64,000 nt of DNA, taken from assembly GCF_014851395.1 (NCBI RefSeq), contig NW_024041039.1, forward strand, positions 4,492,112 to 4,556,111. The letters run 5' to 3'. This DNA is from Micropterus salmoides. Lineage: Eukaryota > Chordata > Actinopteri > Centrarchiformes > Centrarchidae. A program made the position numbers and the translations under genes. Positions 21,681-34,760 of the stretch are shown in pieces. The notes under the pieces are model-generated. The model worked only from the letters and a program-made list of their open reading frames with translations, was not told the DNA's origin and did no database searches. Each line of letters opens with the position of its first letter. Positions within the stretch are counted from its first letter, which is position 1.

Positions 21681-23797
21681 TCTAGACCACATTGACTGGT
21701 AAAAAGTGTCTGAATTTCCAGCAATGAAATAATACAAATCTGTTTTTAGTCACCTACACTTCAGTCTTTCCTCTTTTAAGAGCTCTTTAGTCTGACTTGA
21801 AGATGTTAAACATATCAGTAACAACATTTCAAATCTCACACAGTGGAGAGTTTACTCCCAAAATCTTCAACTGAGGACAAGAGACAGAAACATCCTTAAA
21901 ACAGCTCCCATGAGGCTTTGCCCGCGTTTCTGTTCACTCATGGGATATTATGTTGTTAAATGCTAACAAAATAACACAGTTCTTATCTTCAAAGTTAAAT
22001 TAAAAATTTTAGATATGTTACATTTTAGACATTGCATTATTCCTTTCGAGGTAACGATATGCAATGAATAAAAATAAAACAAAGTATAGCTTTGGATCAT
22101 AGGTTAGTTCTGGGTCTCAAGACATGGGCCAGTTTAATATGTATGACTCCAAATGCTATAATAATAGTAGACTTTTGGATGCTGTTGCCGTAAAGAGGCA
22201 CGAATCAGAGCTGGAGTTTACAAGACACGACACAAAAGCTGCTGAATTCACACAAAACTGATGCAGAACCTGATTTAAACTGATATCAGGCTTCTACAAA
22301 GGATTGTCTTTAGCTTCAGCTTGTGGTTAGCGGAGCACACAACAGAACTGGGATGTCGTAGAAAAGTCGTCGATGACCTTTTGACCCTTTTATCGAAGAA
22401 CAAGATTTTTTTCTAACACATCTTTTGTCCATCCAAGTCTTGAAGAGTACTTTTTATTTCCAGAACCCTCAATGCCCAAAGTGATTCGTCCCACTTCACC
22501 CCTTTTATATTATAGAGGGAAAATAAGTTGAAGGGCTGATATGACAGAGATTTTTTCATCAAAGTGAGACAGCCGGATTAAAGCCTCATTTGCTTGCAGA
22601 TTCGGTCTGACATGAACGCGTGTGTTTCTGCGAGGTGGGTTTTGTAAAGAAACAGGAAATGATGAGGGGAAAGGAAGATGAAAAAGCGGAGAACAAGCGC
22701 GTGGTGGTGTTCAGGGCTGGCAGGTCGACTCCTGTTAATCCTGACTGCTGCTGGTCCACGTACACTCCCGCTGCGGCCGTCCACCGCCTTGTTCCCTTCA
22801 CGCACAGTAGGCTGCCACTTAATTAACGTACGTACGTGTGTGTGTGTGTGTTCACGCCCTTTTCCCACGTATTATGGTGTTCAGCCGTTCCCAGTGCGGG
22901 TATTCAGGGGCTTGTTCAGTTCACCACTGGGGCGTCAGGGCCCCTACCTAATTACACTGTGTGTGTGTGTGTATGCCCAAGAACATATCTGGTTTCTATG
23001 TGTGTGTGTGGGTGTATGGTACAGTAGGCTGGTTCCTAATTACTGTCTGCGCCTTGTATTCCCTCAGTGCCAATACCTTCCTGCCTCGCTGAACCCTCGC
23101 TGTCTGTGTGTGTGTGTGTGTGTGTGAACGAGAAGCTGATCATGTACTCTGACAAATTCAGACACACGAGAAGCTTCAAATCTCATGAGGTTTTGGATTG
23201 ACACACGGAGTATCTGCAGGACTGTGGACATGTCCGTCACCTCTCCTTCAATGTCGCACACATTCTCAGAATATTTTATAACTGAACACAAACAAACCTG
23301 CACACATTTGTTTTGGTTAACTTTTACGCGGATTCAGTGCATTTCTCTTCACTTTCTACATGAGGAAATATAAGCTAAATTGATGCTACTGTGCATGTTT
23401 GTTTTTACATGTTTCAAGAGAGGATAAAACTGTTCTTTTTGGACATATTTGTGGAAACAGCTTTTAAGCTTCAAGCCTCTGAGTAAAATATATCAAAATA
23501 TGCTCCTTTCTTTGGCTTGACTGAAGCTAAAAACATATTGTATATTGAGCACACAGATGAGGCTATGGCTGCTAATAAGACAGCTGCTGCTTTTATTAAA
23601 CTATGTATTGTGTATAAAATGTATCTGAAAGATATTGTGACTACTAATGTATAGATAACATAGCCTAGTAGTGGCAAGAGGGGTCAGTTTTGTTTTAGTC
23701 CATATTCTTGATTTTCCTTCTGTTTCCTGTATCTTTTGTATTTTTCACATTTAGATAGGCTTTTGTTTGGTGTAAAAAATGAGTTTACATTTCACTC
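21681..23797. other. Non-coding, with a TG-rich cluster
   Basis: No gene is supported. 22830-23127 holds four short (TG)n runs alternating with complex sequence; 'acagtaggctg' occurs at about 22804 and again at 23021, hinting at an old local duplication. The frames at 22578-23127 overlap on both strands. Confidence 0.65.
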
Positions 23798-23805
23798 AGC
23801 TAGCT

Positions 23806-24088
23806 CAGTGGTTCTCAAAGTGGGGCCTGGGCACCCCCAGGGGTCCTTGAGGGGGCTCCAGGGGGTCCCCAGCAAAAGGGGAACAATTTATTTTCACTAT
23901 AATTCCATCCATAAGTAACACAATGACAGAATGTACGACTATTTTGGTCATGGGTTTCACACACTTTCTGTAAGAAAACATCTAAAAGCAAAAAATCCTA
24001 TCAGATGGGCGATCCCGGGACAGAATCTTATCAAATGGGTGGTCGAATTTGTGTGAGCCTTGACATGGAAAAAGTTTGAGAACCACTG
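23806..24088. mobile_element. hAT-type MITE, CAGTGGTTCTCAA family
   Basis: The left end CAGTGGTTCTCAAAGTGGGG and right end AAAGTTTGAGAACCACTG are inverted repeats bounding 283 bp. The flanks AGCTAGCT (23798-23805) and GCCTAGCT (24089-24096) agree at 6 of 8 bases. This type of terminus is widespread among vertebrate hAT miniature elements. No coding capacity. Confidence 0.85.
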
Positions 24089-25330
24089 GCCTAGCTTACT
24101 GATGTTAGCACTGATTCCCTCTAGACGTTTTCATAAATGTTAATTAAACTCCTGGACACTCAGGAGTGGCACTAGCTAGACAAAATCTCATAAGCTATTG
24201 GTTCTTTATCCTATAGAGAAACTTAGCGCCTCATTTTAGCTTTAACATGCTCCCTTCACATGTACATAGATAAATAAAATAAAAACCCAAAAAACATTCA
24301 AATCCCACATGGACATGGATTACTGCAAACCCATCTACTGTTTGTCACATGTTCTCAATCACTTTCTTGTGAAATGACTATGAAAGAGAGTTACATATGT
24401 AAAAAATTGTGTTTTTAATTCTGGAGGACAGAACAAAAAACTCTACAGACTCAGGTCAGTTAAAATGATGAAATAGTGACTCTGCAGATAATTATAGTTG
24501 TGAGTGTGTGGTTTTCCACTCCTCACTTTGAGGACAGTAAATTAAATGATCACACTTTTTGGTGTGTTGGTGATGTCTGTTTTAATTTAAAGCTTTTACT
24601 GGAGGAATATTAAAGTATACAACATTGTTCTGTTCCCAAAGTAGACAAACACAAGCTCAGCATTGAGCAAAATAACAACTACAGTCTTTAAAGCTCTGCC
24701 TCTTTTGTACCACTCTCTCTGTCATGTGTTCCCTTTTTCTCTTACACCATCCGGCCCAGCATCATGCGAAACTGTTATTCACACACTCATCCACTAGAGG
24801 ATACCACGTTAGTGTCACGTTTTGCCTCGCCTAGGCGTGAAAAGTACACGCGTGTATGATTGCACAGCACCAGCAGAGTTTGTTTCCTGTGTGAAACCCG
24901 TTGTCAGCTAAAGAAATTACCCAAATCATGGTAATCCTAACCATGACCATCACCTGAGATGTTTCCCAGCAAGTTTTATTTTGAAACTCTAACAGGGAGT
25001 TGCATATTTATTGCTGCTAACTTGAGGAATGAGAATGTGTTGAAAACTCTGCCCTCCGCCCAGGCGAGGGAAAGCGTTTGGCGTGATACCCGGTTGTACC
25101 ATCACCTCCATATATCTATCTGTCCATCCTCTCATCAGTCTCACTGTCCTCTGTCCCCATTTTTCTTTCTCCACGTTGTCATCCTGTTGCTTTCCCCCCC
25201 CCCCCCCCCCGTCCTCTCTTGTCCTTGACTCCAACACACACCAGCTGGCACTCAGCCAAGTGGAGAGACAGCAGAGATGATTACACTTGACTGTGTGTGC
25301 AGAAGTCTGGAAGCGACAGCAGAGGATGTC

Positions 25331-25352
25331 AGAGAGAGAGAGAGAGAGAGAG
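25331..25352. repeat. (AG)n microsatellite
   Basis: Uninterrupted AG run. Confidence 0.93.
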
Positions 25353-26215
25353 CAAAGCAATGAACTTCAGGATAGAAAAATCAAAGAGAAGAGACAATGA
25401 AGACATAGCTGGAGAGAGACAGTGTGTGTGTGTGTGTTGGTACATGTTGCTTTTAGGGTACATGACCAATAGGAATCCCAAGTTTTATCGAAACACTGAC
25501 AAGACATTTGAACACTGCACTTTGGGAAATTGCAATTGACACATTTTTAAGAGCATGATCGGCAGATTTATCAATAAAGAAAATAATCTAGTAGTTGCAG
25601 CCCTATATCTGAGTTACACATACACCGTAGTAGAGAAAGAGCTTCGCGTCGTGGCGAACAACGCCCCTTAACTGTGACATAATAAGCGAATTCCACGCCC
25701 TGCCGTGAGCTATTGCTTTTTTTGCAAGTATGGCAAAAAGAAAGCAGGCTAACAGACGCACCACAATTTGACTTTATTTCATCAACAGACATTTCTTTAT
25801 GAAAACAAAAAGTAGTCCCACCAGGCTGCTGGTAGGCTACACAGCGCATGACGGTTGCTAAGCAACACAAATCAAAGGCTAGAATTATTATAACTATTTA
25901 TTTATATCTATTTGCACGTTGCCGTTTGTTGTGCAGCCACTAAAAAACTGTCCAGCAACAGGAGATTGACTTTGGTAACTTGAACTTGGCCATATAATAT
26001 GCTTGCTACTGTGTGCCGGCGGCCAGCAGTGCGTAAAATAATAACACTTTTATATTATACCTACCAGAAAGGGTGGAATTGCGTCTGTCCTTGAGCAACA
26101 GTCTTTGAACAGGCTATTGAAACTTAAACTAGCAAGTAGTGGACTGCTGTGTGTGTGTGTGTGTGAGAGGGAAATGTTGAATCACGTAATAAGCAATGAT
26201 TTGTCTCTCTCTCTC

Positions 26216-26241
26216 ATTATTTATTTATTTATTTATTTATT
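26216..26241. repeat. (TTAT)n microsatellite
   Basis: About six tetranucleotide units in a row. Confidence 0.92.
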
Positions 26242-27728
26242 ATTAATCTCCGCCGGTAAAATGCGATCTGTAGCCTGTCAGATCGTATTTCTAATACCAG
26301 GTGTAAATGGGGCGTGAGACCCCCACGAAGCTCAGATTATAACTCGAAACCTGTTTGTCATACCCGTTGTATACGCTCATTATATCACTACTGTGAACCA
26401 GTCACATTGCTTGATTTATAACCCCAAATATCCTTTAAGTCGACGTGTAAATGTAAATATCAAATCACAAACAAAAATGTTTAAAACATTTGTGAAGAGG
26501 TGAGTCTGCAAGATGCAAATACACCACTGCATCAGGACAGCAGCCATAAATCTTTCTTGTCTATAACTGAGTAGAAAGAAACCCCAAGACAAAAAAACAA
26601 CAAAATTATTTCTCTTATCTTCTGAGAAACAACATATAAAAAGACCTGCACTGACACGTTCTCGGCTGAATCAGAATCCACAAACAAAAAACTCAATGAA
26701 ATAAGTTTGGAAAATCAATCTTGACCATGGAAACACATGGTCACATATTTACCCTGCCTGGTAAAATATTTCATAACTCACGTGATAACAAGTGGTTTTA
26801 TACAGTATAGCTTTCAAGCATATCACATGACTAAAGTAAGGTCACCCTCAAAGTTTGCATGTTCATTCTTCATTTTGCTGCCTTGTCAATCAGTTCATTT
26901 CAAACCTGCTGTTAAAATGTGACAAAGAAGAAAAACACAGTAAATTCTTGCTTTAGTCTCTGAATACCAGCAGAAAACAAAAGTTACCTGATAATATTAT
27001 GAACAAATTGAACCTCTGACTCATTTAAAGCGGTCTGACATATTTGCGCACACACTCATTCACCCCCTGCTCTGATTTCCAGTTAAGTCTGATGATTGAA
27101 TGATAACTGCTGAATTATTCAACACAAGTGGAAAGTTACCGAACAGTTCGCTGCTCATTTGCTGAAAACGGCAGTCCAATTTGTGGGAAGGATTTGTTTT
27201 ATCTTTGCTTCTTCTGTTGTAGAAATGTAATCATCTGCCAAAATCTTTTCTAATGTCTGCGACGTAAACATTTTCAGCACCTCTGTGCGTCCAGTTATTA
27301 TTAATGATTTAGTTTCAAAACTACACAATACTGACAGCTTCATCTTGAAGTTACAATCTGTGATCCAACACTTTATGAAACCTTGAGCCTTGAATTTTGA
27401 AATGCTGTATATGCAAAATCAATCAAGCTCCCTTCTGACACAAAAATACATTTTTCTAGCACTTATCAAAGTCAATGATTACAAGTGCTTTACAAAAGAT
27501 GAACCTTATTTAAAGGGTCATTTTGGTATTTTAAAACCTGGGCAGTCACTTATTTTGATGTTGAAATTACTTCCACAAAAAGTTCTTCTTTTTTGTCACC
27601 AACAGGTTTGAACTGTTCCTATACCAGGTAACCGCAGCCCGTCCTTACCCAGAAAACGACAACATAGGTTGATAATTGAAGGGCTAAAACTACCGAGTTT
27701 TATTATAAATAATGACAAAATTTCTAAT

Positions 27729-27795
27729 TTGGGCTGTGGTGGTTAGGTGACCCCTACCCAGGAGACCAGAGTTCGGTTCCCGTGTGAAACAAAAA
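27729..27795 (+). mobile_element. Possible tRNA-like fragment
   Basis: 'tggttaggtgacccc' followed by 'gagttcggttcccgtgtga' has the order and spacing of degenerate A and B boxes. It lies 115 bp before a clearer SINE. Weak. Confidence 0.3.
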
Positions 27796-27910
27796 GCCAA
27801 TGTAAGATTTTGTTTTTGGCAGTATAATTAGCATTTGCTAGCTAGTGGGTTTTTTTTGCGTTTTGTTGTGTTTCTTTTTAGCGTTTTAGGTAGCGTTGTC
27901 TTGCATTTGG

Positions 27911-28086
27911 GGGCGGCAGTAGCTCAGTTCCTAAGTTCAAAGGGTCGCCGGTTTGAGTCCAGCTCGGACCAGAGTTGTGGAGCGTGGACTGGTAGCTGGA
28001 GAGGTGCCAGTTCACCTCATGGGCACTGCCGAAGGAGGCCTTGAGCAAGCCCCTGAACAACCAACTGCTCAGGGCGCCGCGCTAAC
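27911..28086 (+). mobile_element. tRNA-derived SINE
   Basis: The tRNA-like head 'ggcggcagtagctcagtt' (A box) and 'gccggtttgagtccagc' (B box, about 27945-27961) is followed by 'gactggtagctggagaggtg', 'ccagttcacctcatgggcac', 'ccttgagcaagcccctgaac' and 'aactgctcagggcgc'. This is the usual order in a fish SINE with a conserved body. It is near full-length, with a few small deletions in the head. Confidence 0.8.
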
Positions 28087-28632
28087 GTCTTGTTGCATGT
28101 GTGTGTTTATACTAATACTAACCAATAATAACACCAGAGTGGGGAAAAAAACATTGTTTTTTCCCTATTCTTCTTCATTTCATGTAGCCATAGCTAGCTA
28201 GCATTAGCTACCTTTAGCGCTAGTGTCAGCTAATGCTACTATTAGCGCTAGCTAACTGTTAAAGACACCGACAGCCCCGCCTGAAGCCCCTTACCCTGAC
28301 CATCAAGGGGTGTGAGCCTAAACCGGGATTTGTGTTGCAATGGGAGACAGAAAACGCTCATATGTTGTTTTGGAGACATCAACCATCGACCTAGTCGGCG
28401 GTTTCTATAGGAGGACGTGTTTGGTAACGGACATCAATGAAAAGGATCCGTATGAGTGACTCCCGGTGACACCCTTTGTTTTTGTAGTCTCGCTCAAGGA
28501 CAATTCTCGCTCTGAATTCTCATGAAAGGAAAAAAAAGAGGTGTTGCAGGAAACCCCGGTGGAAACGAGGGAGAGGAGTTTGTTGTGTACATAGAGGAGC
28601 TGCTAGCAACACTTTATTTCCTAACATTTCTC
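28087..28632. other. Non-coding, nothing firm
   Basis: It contains 'gctagc/agcgct' palindrome-rich sequence at 28190-28255 and otherwise unique sequence. No gene. Confidence 0.55.
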
Positions 28633-29932
28633 AGTGGTGACCACAGACCACTTCTCAGTTCCTGTGCTTCCTGGCTGATGTTTTGGTCACTTTTGAATGC
28701 TGGCGGTGCTTTCACTCTAGTGGTAGCATGTGACGGAGTCTACAACCCACACAAGTGGCTCAGGTAGTGCAGCTCATCCAGGATGGCACATCAATGCGAG
28801 CTGTGGCAAGAAGGTTTGCTGTGTCTGTCAGCGTAGTGTCCAGAGCACGGAGGCGCTACCAGGAGACAGGCCAGTACATCAGGAGGCCGTAGGAGGGCAA
28901 CAACCCAGCAGCAGGACCGCTACCTCCGCCTTTGTGCAAGGAGGAGCAGGAGGAGCACTGCCAGAGCCCTGCAAAATGACCTCCAGCAGGCCACAAATGT
29001 GCATGTCTCTGCTCAAACGGTCAGAAACAGACTCCATGAGGGTGGTACGAGGGCCCGACGTCCACAGGTGGGGGTTGTGCTTACAGCCCAACATCGTGCA
29101 GGACGTTTGGCATTTACCAGAGAACACCAAGATTGACAAATTCGCCACTGGCGCCCTGTGCTCTTCACAGATGAAAGCAGGTTCACACTGAGCACGTGAC
29201 AGACGTGACAGAGTCTGGAGACGCCGTGGAGAACGTTCTGCTGCCTGCAACATCCTCCAGCATGACCGGTTTGGCGGTGGGTCAGTAATGGTGTGGGATG
29301 GCATTTCTTTGGGGGGCCGCACAGCCCTCCACGTGCTCGCCAGAGGTAGCCTGACTGCCATTAGGTACCGAGATGAGATCCTCAGAGCCCTTGTGAGACC
29401 ATATGCTGGTGCGGTTGGCCCTGGGTTCCTCCTAATGCAACACAATGCTAGACCTCATGTGGCTGGAGTGTGTCAGCAGTTCCTGCAAGAGGAAGGCATT
29501 GATGCTATGGACCGGCCCGCCCGTTCCCCAGACCTGAATCCAACTGAGCACATCTGGGACATCATGTCTCGCTCCATCCACCGACGCCACGTTGCACCAC
29601 AGACTGTCCGGGAGTTGGCGGATGCTTTAGTCCAGGTCTGGGAGGAGATCCCTCAGGAGACCATCCGCCACCTCATCAGGAGCCCAGGCGTTGTAGGGAG
29701 GTCATACAGGCACGTGGAGGCCACACACACTACTGAGCCTCATTCTGACTTGTTTTAAGGACATTACATCAAAGTTGGATCGGCCTATAGTGTGGTTTTC
29801 CACTTTGATTTTGAGTGTGACTCCAAACCTCCAAGTGATAAGGAGTGTGATTTAGCATGAGATATTTATGAGATTCATTCATTCAGATCTAGGATGTGTT
29901 ATTTTGTGTTCTTTATTTTTTTGAGCAGTGTA
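28633..29932 (+). mobile_element. Tc1-type transposon, 5' terminal repeat missing
   Basis: The right end reads TTATTTTTTTGAGCAGTGTA, the usual terminal repeat of this fish Tc1 family, and is followed by TA. On the left, recognisable sequence starts at about 28633 ('ggtgaccacagaccacttct') and no matching terminal repeat precedes it, so the left end is lost. The transposase frame inside is broken. It cannot move by itself. Confidence 0.85.
28728..29736 (+). pseudogene. Tc1-like transposase, decayed
   Basis: This is a DDE transposase that would cut and paste the element through its terminal repeats. The start ATG at 28728 is followed at once by TGA. The N-terminal helix-turn-helix (QPTQVAQVVQLIQDGTSMRA) runs to about 28883; a deletion then shifts the frame. 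The middle part holds a stop at about 29133 and the first catalytic Asp in LFTDESRF (29170-29172). One lost base near 29199 shifts the frame again into the part beginning GGGSVMVWDGIS. The second catalytic Asp is His: LLMQHNARPH, codon 29441-29443. The catalytic Glu in SPDLNPTEHIWD is kept (29546-29548). A third shift near 29683 precedes the family stop at 29734-29736. Confidence 0.88.
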
Positions 29933-30616
29933 TATAATTACCCTTTAAGTCAAATGGCAACAACAGAATCCGGAAAAGGGCCTGGGAAATACTAATATAA
30001 TATAGTAAACATAAACCCCTTGATTTAAAGCCTCTAAATGTGTATTTAAACTGCCACCTTGTGCTCTCAGGCTGCAGGCGGTTAGACTGTAAAAAACCCC
30101 AGTGCTGAACAGTAAAAGTATTACTGAAGGAGTTTAAACACTGAAATGGTGCAGGTTTAGTGGAGCGACTCTGCCAGAGTTAATCGGCCCAAACATCTCA
30201 TTTCAGAAGGAAGGAGTCTGGCTCTCATTTATGTGACAAGCTGTAAACTTTGTAATGTGTAACAGTGAGCTGCACCTTCCCTCTCGTTCAGTCTGCTGCT
30301 TTCTGCACGCTTCCTTTTGATATCCGTTATATTTAAGACCTTTAGTGTTCAATAGGCAGAGTGCTGATGCAGTTAGACATGTGTAAAGATATTTTTTCAG
30401 ATTCAGAAAATAAGGGGAACAAAGAGCACATATAACTATGATATATCAGTTTTTTTTTTTTATTGTTTAGGAGTCTGTTGTGGTAGATGTATGTTTGCAA
30501 ATGAAATTACCTGTTAAAGAATCATATGTGTAGAACTGTACATGCATGAAGAATCAATCAGGAAACTCAGATTTTCAGTTTGAGGATGGAAGGGAAAGTA
30601 AAGCGGACAATAATCA
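29933..30616. other. Non-coding, nothing recognised
   Basis: AT-rich unique sequence with a poly-T at about 30451-30462. Confidence 0.6.
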
Positions 30617-31756
30617 GGGGTCTCATTTATAAAACTGTGTCAAAGTTTTCAGACTTCGCTTTATGAATCACAATCAAATTGAAATGTGGCGCACGTGAGG
30701 GAGCTCCATGTCCAACCCTTCAAAACGCCCATAGTTGCCTATAAATGGTCAGTGAAACGCCCCTCATTAATATTAATACATACTGACTGCAGGAAGAAAA
30801 GGAGGCAAATTCTGACAGAAAAGCTACAAAACGAGATTTAACACAGTGACACTGACGTTCCGTTTGGTGGGTAATAAAACACTTGTGCAACGGAGAAAAA
30901 GGGAGAACCGGAGCTCCGCCCCTTTATAACCGATCTGCAGGAAGGGACGTCCCTCCTGTGTAGTGACCTCGCTGTCTGGAGGGGACACACACACACGCAA
31001 GCGCAAGACAGGATGACCCGGGTACTAATCTGGATTCCCCCGTTTGAAAAGAGATTAAACGTTGCCGATGAGTTAAAATATGACTTGTTGTAAATGGTGT
31101 TATATTTCCATGATGTGTTTTTACAAGCAGAGCATCACATCCACACGCTGGCGCACAGCGTTTGGCTCGATAAGGCAACGAACATGTGATAAGAATATAT
31201 GAAAATACGCTCTCACATTGAAAATGGCATCAATTTAAATAGCATTTTTCCTCCTGCTCACCTCATTTATGAGAATAAATTGCACTGCATGCAGGTATTA
31301 ATTAATATGATTCCTGATTAAACTGTACAACATTTGAGGCGTTCTTTTGCAGAACCAGATATCTCTATTTGTGTGTATTATCCTAAATCTGGATCTTTTT
31401 GTGTGGCTTCAAATTATATTAAATTGTGTGGGGTTTTTTTGCACACTTCAGGGAAAGTCGATCAAAAATTGGTTTATTCAGAAAGGCTTTAAGCCCACAA
31501 TACTCAGAGGTAATATTTTGGTTTATTTTACACAATAGTAGGCCTATTCATTTAAAAACATTTCATCCTTCTGCCATGTGAGTCGCCATTTCTCAATTCT
31601 CATCTTTATGTGCATAGGCATGGTTCAGAATTTACTTACAGGACGCACCTTCCCCCCTCAAGTTTTTTTTATAGATCACAACCTTTGCTTGGAAAGTGGC
31701 GTACGCACGTTTCCAGCCCTGTTTTGTACGTACGCACCGTTTATAAATGAGACCCC
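30617..31756. mobile_element. 1.14-kb DNA transposon with 17-bp terminal repeats
   Basis: The left end GGGGTCTCATTTATAAA is matched exactly by the reverse complement of the right end (TTTATAAATGAGACCCC, 31740-31756). Subterminal 'gtacgtacgcacc' is also typical of this fish family. No target duplication is obvious (TCA left, AGA right). No complete transposase or Myb-like frame survives inside. The superfamily is uncertain; PIF/Harbinger-like or ISL2EU-like are the candidates. Confidence 0.8.
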
Positions 31757-33099
31757 AGATCATTTCATGTTTCCACCGCAGGAAGAACGGATGAATGTTA
31801 ATGGCTGATATTTCTATTGGACTCAACTGCCACTTAAATTGTATGCTAACATGCTATTCTGCTGTGTGATGTGTCTGACATGTTAACAGTCACTTAACAC
31901 ATATCCTAACATCTTAACAAGCGTGTTTTGAAAGTGCCATAAGAGAACTGTAATGCACATAAATCAAAACATAATAATTCAAGACTATGTAACTTTTAGA
32001 ATAACAAAACATAATTCTCCTGTAACCATAGCTTATGGTAGCTAATGTTAGCAAACTTTAGATAGCTGTGTAAATAAACAATTTAAATGGTTTTAAAGTG
32101 AAACAGTAAGTGCGGTTCAGATTGCTCTTTGTCAGATTGCCTAATGAGGATGTCTTTAAAGTTACTGATTTAAGAGAATCTTGGAAAATGAAATGTATGA
32201 ATGTTAACTTGTTCCACTTGAGGCCCTAATGGCCGCTGTTCAGCAGAGTCTCGCTTTAAAGCAAATCCTAATAACTTAAAGTGATGATCTGTGATAACAA
32301 ACTATTAATTTGTTCAATCATGTATTCATTTACTCGAGCGAGAGTCGATCTGTCTGAGAGCTTGTTGCAGGGGGCGAGTCAGACGGTTAAAATTTGATGA
32401 TGGAAAAAAAGAGAGAACATGGATTATTAAGTAGAACTTCTCATGAAACGTTAAAGCGGCTTTAAAAAGATAGTAATTAAAACAAATGTCTCCACTGCTG
32501 ATGACTTTTTAAACAGTCCTGAGAGGCTCTGTGTGTGTCTGGTCAACAGTGCAGCAATCAACCATTTCTTAAAATATATTTGTCTCTTTATTTGTACTTC
32601 TCTCTCTGTGCTACCTCACTCCTTCCAACCTCCCTCTTGTCTTTTCTCTCCCTTCTCTCTTTTCATGCAGCCTAGACGTCTGACATCACTTCCTGTTTTA
32701 CTTGCTTGTAACTCATCACAATCTCTCGTTGGAAGGTTTTTTTTTAACTGGCCTTCCTGAGATAGTGAAACATGTTGCTGGGGTTTAAAATCCATATTCC
32801 AAGATGAATCAATATCCACTACAGCATTAAATAGACGAATTTTAAACTGTTTTAAGTTAAACCTTGTTTATATCCTTGTAGCTCGCGGTCTTCTTCCCTC
32901 CAGTCTTTTGCTGGTTCATTCCTTGTTTTCTTCCATGCATGTGTGTGAAATACAAACAGCAAACAGGGACTAACTCGTGCAAACGTTGCTCCACAGCACT
33001 AGTAGTGGTCAAAACTCCACACGGTCTCTTTAAGACTGGAGCAAAACCTCGAAGTTCCAGTTTAACTTTGCATCTCTGCACTTATTCTTTGCAGAAATC
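31757..33099. other. Non-coding, nothing recognised
   Basis: AT-rich unique sequence. Short frames on both strands lack domains. Confidence 0.6.
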
Positions 33100-34760
33100 T
33101 GTATTTTTTCCTCAATAATTTCCTCTTTACAGCCGTTCGTCCTTCCTTCCTTCAACCTGTCAATGTTTCTTTCCCTCACTTCCTTTTTCTGTCCTACCTT
33201 CCCCTCAGTCCTCCACCCTTCCTTCTCTCTCTTCATCCCTGAAGTCTTTTGTTAGATCTTGATAAATTAACTGACATTCTGCCAAAATGGCTCTCTTTAC
33301 ACACACACATTCTCTCTCCTCCACTATTCTTACACCTACCACTAATTGAATTGGCCATTTGTGTAACGGTACTGATCCCCCCCCCCCTTCTCTCTCTCAC
33401 TCAGACACACACGGGTCCCTGGTTTGTTGCCAATTTCATATTTAACAAGAAAATAAATTAACAACAACAGTAATGTTTGACTTTGAGAGACCAAAGTTAA
33501 AATGACTTTCCAATAAGATGGTCAGACACACACAGGAGAATATTTACCACAAGCTCATTTTCTAAACATTTATTTCAATCTGATCTGTTCCTCTGTTTTT
33601 TTTTTTCTTTAAGTTGTTTATTCTTTTGTCTCTCTTTCTCTTTTGAAATTATTTCATATCTGCTCCGGTCCTCCTCTTATATCCTTCCGCCTTCTCTTTT
33701 TTTCATTGCTTCCCCCTCTTCTCTCCCCTCTCTCTGTTCTTGCATCACTTCTTCTTTCTCTCCTTCATCCCTACCTCCAGCTCCCTTTCCCTCCCTAATT
33801 ACCATCGCTCTTTTTTATTGCCTTTTAATTCTTTTTACACAAAATTTTCAAAACGAAATCTGTGTTTTTTTTACAACAGGACATACTGTGTGTGTTTGTA
33901 TTGGACTCGTCCTGCAGGTTGTTTATAGCCCCATCTCCCAGGTGTGTGTGTGTGTGTGTCTGTGTTGCGGGTTCAGGGGTCTAACCGCAAACAAACAACA
34001 TTAACAAACACACACACACACACACACTCTGACGGCTAAGCGCTTAGAGCATTGCTGGAGGGGCTAGCTGAAACACACACACAAAGTTGTTTGTTACCTG
34101 GGAGGATAAACCAGAGAAAGGAGGAGGGTTGTCATTGTTATTTTCTGGCCTTCATGTGTTGTTCTTCCTCCTCTTCCTCTCTCACCTCCTCCTTCTCCTC
34201 GTGAGACTAGAGAGACCGCTGTGACCTGCGAGGGCGAGGGTCACGTGACAGACGGAGACCAAAGGAAGCCTTGCTGACTTCTGTTTCTATCAAACCAGAG
34301 ATATTCTTCTTCGTCTTCTTCCCCTCCGTCGCCTCCTTCATGTAATCCATCTTTCTTAAACCTTTCCTCGTTCTTATTGTACTACACTTTTTATTCTTCC
34401 TTTTCTCATAACCTTTCTACCTCAACTCCTTTGCCTTCATCTTTTCTCTTCCTGACACCTCCACTTCATCCCCTTCCTCCTTTGCCCTCCTCTCACCCCC
34501 AACTTCTCCTCCTTCATCCCAGCCAACATCTTTGTTTTCCCCTCATCTTAGTCCTCGTCACACGCCTTCTTCTTCCTCACCTTCTTCTTCATGTTCTTCT
34601 CACCACCTCCTCTTCATGGTCGTTCCACCTCCTCCCCAACCTCCTCCTACTTACCCGCCTCTATGCAAACGTTTTCCACAAATTGCCCAAAACAAATCTT
34701 TTCTACAGAAATGCCCCCTGCAGTTATTTTGCTGGATTTAGACTAAACGATTATGATCAA
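33100..34760 (+). repeat. CT-rich region with TG/CA runs
   Basis: Pyrimidine-rich patches on + (33120-33240, 33590-33800, 34140-34660) surround (TG)n at about 33941-33960 and (CA)n at about 34008-34026. The frames at 34377-34766 are compositional. Confidence 0.75.

Larger units (their letters stand above)
24097..27728. other. Non-coding, mostly unique
   Basis: No gene is supported. It includes a C run at 25196-25210, (AG)n at 25331-25352, a TG run at about 26149-26165 and (TTAT)n at 26216-26241. The minus-strand frame at 25571-25870 (99 codons) shows no domain I recognise. Confidence 0.65.

Noticed and set aside
25571..25870. 99-codon minus frame with several cysteines
   Set aside because: Cysteine spacing does not fit a finger I know and there is no supporting context.
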